From an uncultured Cohaesibacter sp. (GTDB lineage Bacteria; Pseudomonadota; Alphaproteobacteria; Rhizobiales; Cohaesibacteraceae), in contig NZ_OY782507.1 in the NCBI RefSeq assembly GCF_963677725.1, positions 2,294,001 through 2,358,000 on the forward strand: a stretch of DNA of 64,000 nucleotides. The letters are read 5' to 3'. The translations under genes were made by a program, and so were the position numbers. The notes beneath the pieces were generated by a model. It saw only the letters and a program-made list of their open reading frames with translations, was not told the origin of the DNA and searched no databases. Below, one piece after another: positions 61,094 through 64,000 of the stretch (position 1 is its first letter; the number at the start of each line of letters is the position of its first letter).

Positions 61094-62368
61094 ATGTTAC
61101 ATGGAATCGAACAGAGCTTAAACGCAATAGCGGGCCATCCACGCTGTCGCGTAGTCCTTGTCCCTCAAGTTCAGCTGGCTCCATTTGTTGCCGCGTCCAT
61201 CGAAAAATTCTTTCCACACGAGCATGAGACTCTGATCTTCATTCACCCGCATGGGAATATTATTTGCCGACAAATTGTCGAGGCATTGCCGCGTGCTATC
61301 AGCGTTAATATCCGGACGTTGATGGGGGTTAAGTCACCCAGTGAAACTGTGCGGGCTCTCACGACCATGCTGGACGATCGCTTCGATGAGGTTTCTTACG
61401 TACTCCATGCATTTGCAGGCGGTATAAATCAAGTTTTTTGTGATGAATTGATAGAACGACAATCTGATACAAGAATTACAGAATCTCATCACAACAAACT
61501 GACTGTAGCCCTATATGCAGATGGCTCGCGGAATAATGTTGAAATCGAATTTACAAGCAGTAACGAGACGCCATTACTGCCACGTTTGAGAGAAAACTTC
61601 AATAATATCGATTTCTTCACTTTCGGCTTCGAGAGGTTTGCTGGTTCTGAAGGGGCAATCAACGGGGTGAATGAGCGCTTGGTTGAATACAATCACCTTG
61701 ATTGTATTCTGCAACGTTTATCTATTGACGTCCGTTTCGACAAAACTTTTGCGGAAAGCGACACGGATTTTTCCATCGTCCTTTCAAGATATTGGGGACG
61801 CCCGCCATACCTATTTTCAGATGAGGCCGTGCAACATTTTATCTACACGCACTCAGTCGAGCATGCACTCCGGAACTTTCAAGGGCAAGTCATATACCGG
61901 ACAGACAATCGTAGGGACATCACATCACACCATACGCGCAATTTGGGTAATAGTGAAATCCTCACAATAGAAGACTTGTTCAACTGTGATACCGATCTGC
62001 GAGAAATATTATTTGAAATTATATTGATGAATAATCCAGATTTCTTATCAAGAAGTAGAATAATATACTGTTTCGACAGCAGCTTCCCGTTAATTTTTCA
62101 GTCCCCAATGATGAAAAAGCAACTGCATAGTAATTTATCAATTGTCATTGGGTTTAAAAAAGATGATGTCAAATCTCATGGAGTGGATTATTGTTTTGAG
62201 GCATCTCGAGAGAGAACGTGCAATCTCGTGCGGGACATTATTGCATTACGGCTATTTTATGTATTTGATGAAAATGGACCGCTTATTGCGGAACAGTATT
62301 CAAATGTTGAAGCAATCAAAAGGCGATTTGATAGAGGCTCTGGCTTTTTTTACCTTCGACAGATATAG
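61094..62368 (+). CDS. Unknown protein, N-terminus probably frameshifted
   Basis: A 424-residue protein without a recognised domain. It has strands and helices typical of a cytosolic alpha/beta protein and few repeats. Its first in-frame ATG is 61094. However, another frame opening at ATG 60993 encodes GVLILTSPCSSPSIF and leads smoothly into YEASQDNMLHGIEQSL of this frame around 61070-61075, a natural start for a sugar-binding or transferase-like Rossmann fold. A one-base shift there would separate the true N-terminus. Its place among glycosyltransferases suggests a glycan-related role, no more. AT-rich composition. Confidence 0.55.
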   Translation: MLHGIEQSLNAIAGHPRCRVVLVPQVQLAPFVAASIEKFFPHEHETLIFIHPHGNIICRQIVEALPRAISVNIRTLMGVKSPSETVRALTTMLDDRFDEVSYVLHAFAGGINQVFCDELIERQSDTRITESHHNKLTVALYADGSRNNVEIEFTSSNETPLLPRLRENFNNIDFFTFGFERFAGSEGAINGVNERLVEYNHLDCILQRLSIDVRFDKTFAESDTDFSIVLSRYWGRPPYLFSDEAVQHFIYTHSVEHALRNFQGQVIYRTDNRRDITSHHTRNLGNSEILTIEDLFNCDTDLREILFEIILMNNPDFLSRSRIIYCFDSSFPLIFQSPMMKKQLHSNLSIVIGFKKDDVKSHGVDYCFEASRERTCNLVRDIIALRLFYVFDENGPLIAEQYSNVEAIKRRFDRGSGFFYLRQI

Positions 62369-62442
62369 ATCCACAGACACACCATTTACCTGACAATCGG
62401 CAGAAAGCGGTTTCAATCAGGTGACGGTCCATGTGCAACCAC

Positions 62443-62482
62443 TCCGAGGCCCTTTGGTATAACACCATAAACTGGCCTCGGA
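62443..62482 (+). repeat. Stem-loop in the leader of the 62517 gene
   Basis: TCCGAGGCC (62443-62451) and GGCCTCGGA (62474-62482) pair perfectly over a 22-nt loop that itself contains TTTGGT and ACCA. It ends 35 nt before the ATG. Could be a terminator for the upstream gene (no T-run) or a 5' structure. Confidence 0.45.
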
Positions 62483-62516
62483 TGCATCAAGACAGAGAAC
62501 GCCAATAGGAGGTCCG

Positions 62517-63806
62517 ATGAGCATTCAAAATGACGGCAGCGCCGATCAAACCGAGATAGCTGGAACGACACCTGAACCGCCATCCAACCAAACAGTGGCA
62601 ACCGGCGGCGCGGTCGGCCAGGATCTGCATGGGACCTCACCTGACGAACCAACCGCTGAAGACACCATTTCAACCGAGAGATCTGATGAGAGAGCTGTAC
62701 AGGCGCCTGTTGTCAGTCCCGAGGCAAAAGACACTGAAGCCGCTGACCTGCAAAAGGCCCTTGCGGAACTCGAAGAGCTTGGCGCCTGGCAGAAGCAACT
62801 CTCGGACTCTATTGGGGCCATTGAGGACAAGGCAACCTCTCTGGCCCAATTGCAGCAGCGCGTGACAGAGCTCGAAAAGCTCTCCGGTTTTTTGGAAACG
62901 ACTTTACTTCATGATCTAACCCCGAAGATCGATGCACTGGATGCGAAACAGTCCCAATTCAGCCAATCGACGCAAGAACGGCTTGAGAAAATTGCGAGCG
63001 ATACCAAAGCGCTGACTGTGACATCCCAGAGGGTAACACACGATCTGACCACAGGCCGGGTTGCGGATGTGGAATCATTGTTATTTGGTTTGATCGACTG
63101 CTTGAGCAGCACACGGACCTACAGAAAAAGTATCCCGGTCATTCCCTCGGCAAGGGCACGGCAGCTTCTGCCGCATGGCCACCAGATGCTGATTTCTCTC
63201 ATCCTGGATGACATGATCAACGATGCGGACTTCTTCTCCGGACCACGTGATATCCTGGAAATCGGAACCATAAGGGAAGTGATCTGGTGCCAATCGTCCA
63301 CCCTCCGCCTCGCTTGTCTGGCCCGCTATTTGAACAGCACGTTAACCTCGGTCGATATGGATCCTGAGAATGGTAAACGCGCACTGAGCTATATAGACAA
63401 AGGATATCAGGCTCATTTGGTTACCATCGCGGAAAAGGGCGAAGATTACCTGAAGTCCGATTCAACAACAGTACCTAGATATGTCTACCTGGATGCATAT
63501 GACTTCGATCATGGGGGCCACAGCCCTGCCCGTCAGGAAGCCTATAAGAAGAACCTGGGCGCAGAGATCAGCGATGCACAATGCGCCCAGATGCATCTCG
63601 ACTGCGTCATACAGCTGGTACGCAAACTGCCCTACAATGGCGCAATCGTATTCGATGATGTGTTCTATGACGATGGAAAATGGCTGGGCAAAGGGACCAC
63701 TGCCATAGATTATCTGTTGAGAAACGGCTTTTCTGTGGTGGATCAATCTGCAGCGACACTCGCTTTAAGACGCAGAGAATACCTCCATGCCATCAACGTT
63801 TGCTAA
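62517..63806 (+). CDS. Coiled-coil protein with methyltransferase-like C-terminal domain
   Basis: A 429-residue protein. Residues 1-75 are acidic, Thr/Glu/Pro-rich and probably disordered; 75-170 form a coiled coil (LAELEELGAWQKQLSDSIGA and heptads after it). The C-terminal 220 residues resemble a class I SAM-dependent methyltransferase: DILEIGTIREVIWC near 243 (motif I, but altered from ExGxGxG), LTSVDMDPENGKRAL (motif II-like Asp) and GAIVFDDVFYDDGKW (motif IV-like). The Gly-rich loop is degenerate, so SAM binding is uncertain. AGGAGGT precedes the ATG. Methylation of a glycan is suggested by context only. Confidence 0.6.
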   Translation: MSIQNDGSADQTEIAGTTPEPPSNQTVATGGAVGQDLHGTSPDEPTAEDTISTERSDERAVQAPVVSPEAKDTEAADLQKALAELEELGAWQKQLSDSIGAIEDKATSLAQLQQRVTELEKLSGFLETTLLHDLTPKIDALDAKQSQFSQSTQERLEKIASDTKALTVTSQRVTHDLTTGRVADVESLLFGLIDCLSSTRTYRKSIPVIPSARARQLLPHGHQMLISLILDDMINDADFFSGPRDILEIGTIREVIWCQSSTLRLACLARYLNSTLTSVDMDPENGKRALSYIDKGYQAHLVTIAEKGEDYLKSDSTTVPRYVYLDAYDFDHGGHSPARQEAYKKNLGAEISDAQCAQMHLDCVIQLVRKLPYNGAIVFDDVFYDDGKWLGKGTTAIDYLLRNGFSVVDQSAATLALRRREYLHAINVC

Positions 63807-63885
63807 GCGTTTTCTGTTCAAAAGGCCCTTTGGTATCAATCCCTAGCATACACATCCTCATAACGGATAATATCGTCCTCGCCCA

Positions 63886-63960
63886 GACGAGGACGAGAAT
63901 GCCACACTGAAGAAGTTGCTGGCAGATCAGATGGAGGCCCGCAAAAACGGTGTGATTTGA
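63886..63960 (+). pseudogene. Possible IS3-family OrfA remnant
   Basis: A frame reading DEDENATLKKLLADQMEARK and ending in TGA at 63958-63960 resembles the coiled end of IS3-type OrfA proteins (ENARLKKLLAD pattern). No start, no inverted repeats and no OrfB are visible before the window ends; it would be a relic or the edge of another element. Confidence 0.35.
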
Positions 63961-64000
63961 CCGGTGGGATTTTATCATGACTGACGGCCAAGGCTCATCA

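Noticed and set aside
62447-63836. 14-bp direct repeat AGGCCCTTTGGTAT at 62447-62460 and 63823-63836 around the methyltransferase-like gene
   Set aside because: Repeats of this length are expected by chance several times in 64 kb; no inverted repeats or transposase support a mobile unit.
1-64000. tRNA, rRNA genes, CRISPR arrays, prophage or toxin-antitoxin modules
   Set aside because: None recognised on reading; no regularly spaced repeats, cloverleaf arms with CCA-adjacent ends or typical phage genes were seen.

Overview
The window looks like a chromosomal segment of an alphaproteobacterium of the order Hyphomicrobiales (Rhizobiales), probably a marine Cohaesibacter-like genus. This is inferred from the rhizobial rkp-type K-antigen genes, the alphaproteobacterial look of PolA, the penicillin-binding protein and MsbA-like proteins, and the moderate GC content. 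No rRNA, tRNA or CRISPR array was found.

Region 1 (1-10505) is a surface-polysaccharide locus. On the + strand it has the tail of an unknown gene, two GT-B glycosyltransferases, an ABC-transporter-like protein whose nucleotide-binding domain has lost its catalytic residues and carries a large insertion, and a stand-alone cyclic-nucleotide-binding protein. On the - strand follow a polysaccharide deacetylase, a GT4 glycosyltransferase and a secreted heparin-lyase-I-like enzyme, then a + strand TviB-type nucleotide-sugar dehydrogenase.

Region 2 (10519-31341) is mostly housekeeping: a methionine aminopeptidase, an iodotyrosine-deiodinase-like nitroreductase, a small membrane protein, a candidate 31-residue peptide gene with its own hairpins, a choice-of-anchor I protein, a class II glutamine amidotransferase, a secreted EF-hand protein, DUF1801, two EamA transporters, a HisC-type aminotransferase, DNA polymerase I, an acyltransferase, a class A penicillin-binding protein, a YgjP-like peptidase and an MsbA-like exporter. 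Between this and the capsule locus lies a 1.1-1.4 kb stretch with a candidate small RNA and a cobalamin riboswitch that has no recognisable target gene.

Region 3 (32806-52554) is a complete ABC-transporter-dependent capsule (K-antigen) locus. A - strand gene series encodes the N-terminal KpsC module, the giant polyketide/fatty-acid-synthase-like RkpA, RkpG (alpha-oxoamine synthase), RkpH (SDR), the C-terminal KpsC module, a Wza/KpsD-like outer-membrane lipoprotein and KpsS. The divergent + strand series is cysQ, kpsM, kpsT, kpsE and a broken glycosyltransferase. RkpA/G/H would make a lipid precursor, the KpsC modules and KpsS would build the Kdo linker, and KpsMTE plus the Wza-like protein would export the chain. 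KpsC, usually one two-module protein, is here split into two genes about 10 kb apart.

Region 4 (52555-64000) is accessory. A decayed IS21-family element with clear terminal inverted repeats carries a nested IS66-family element bounded by a perfect 8-bp target duplication. The IS21 element truncates a glycosyltransferase gene whose 3' part is not visible on the other side. Beyond it are a two-module GT4 fusion protein, two genes of unknown function (one with a probable frameshift), a coiled-coil plus methyltransferase-like protein and a likely relic of an IS3 OrfA.
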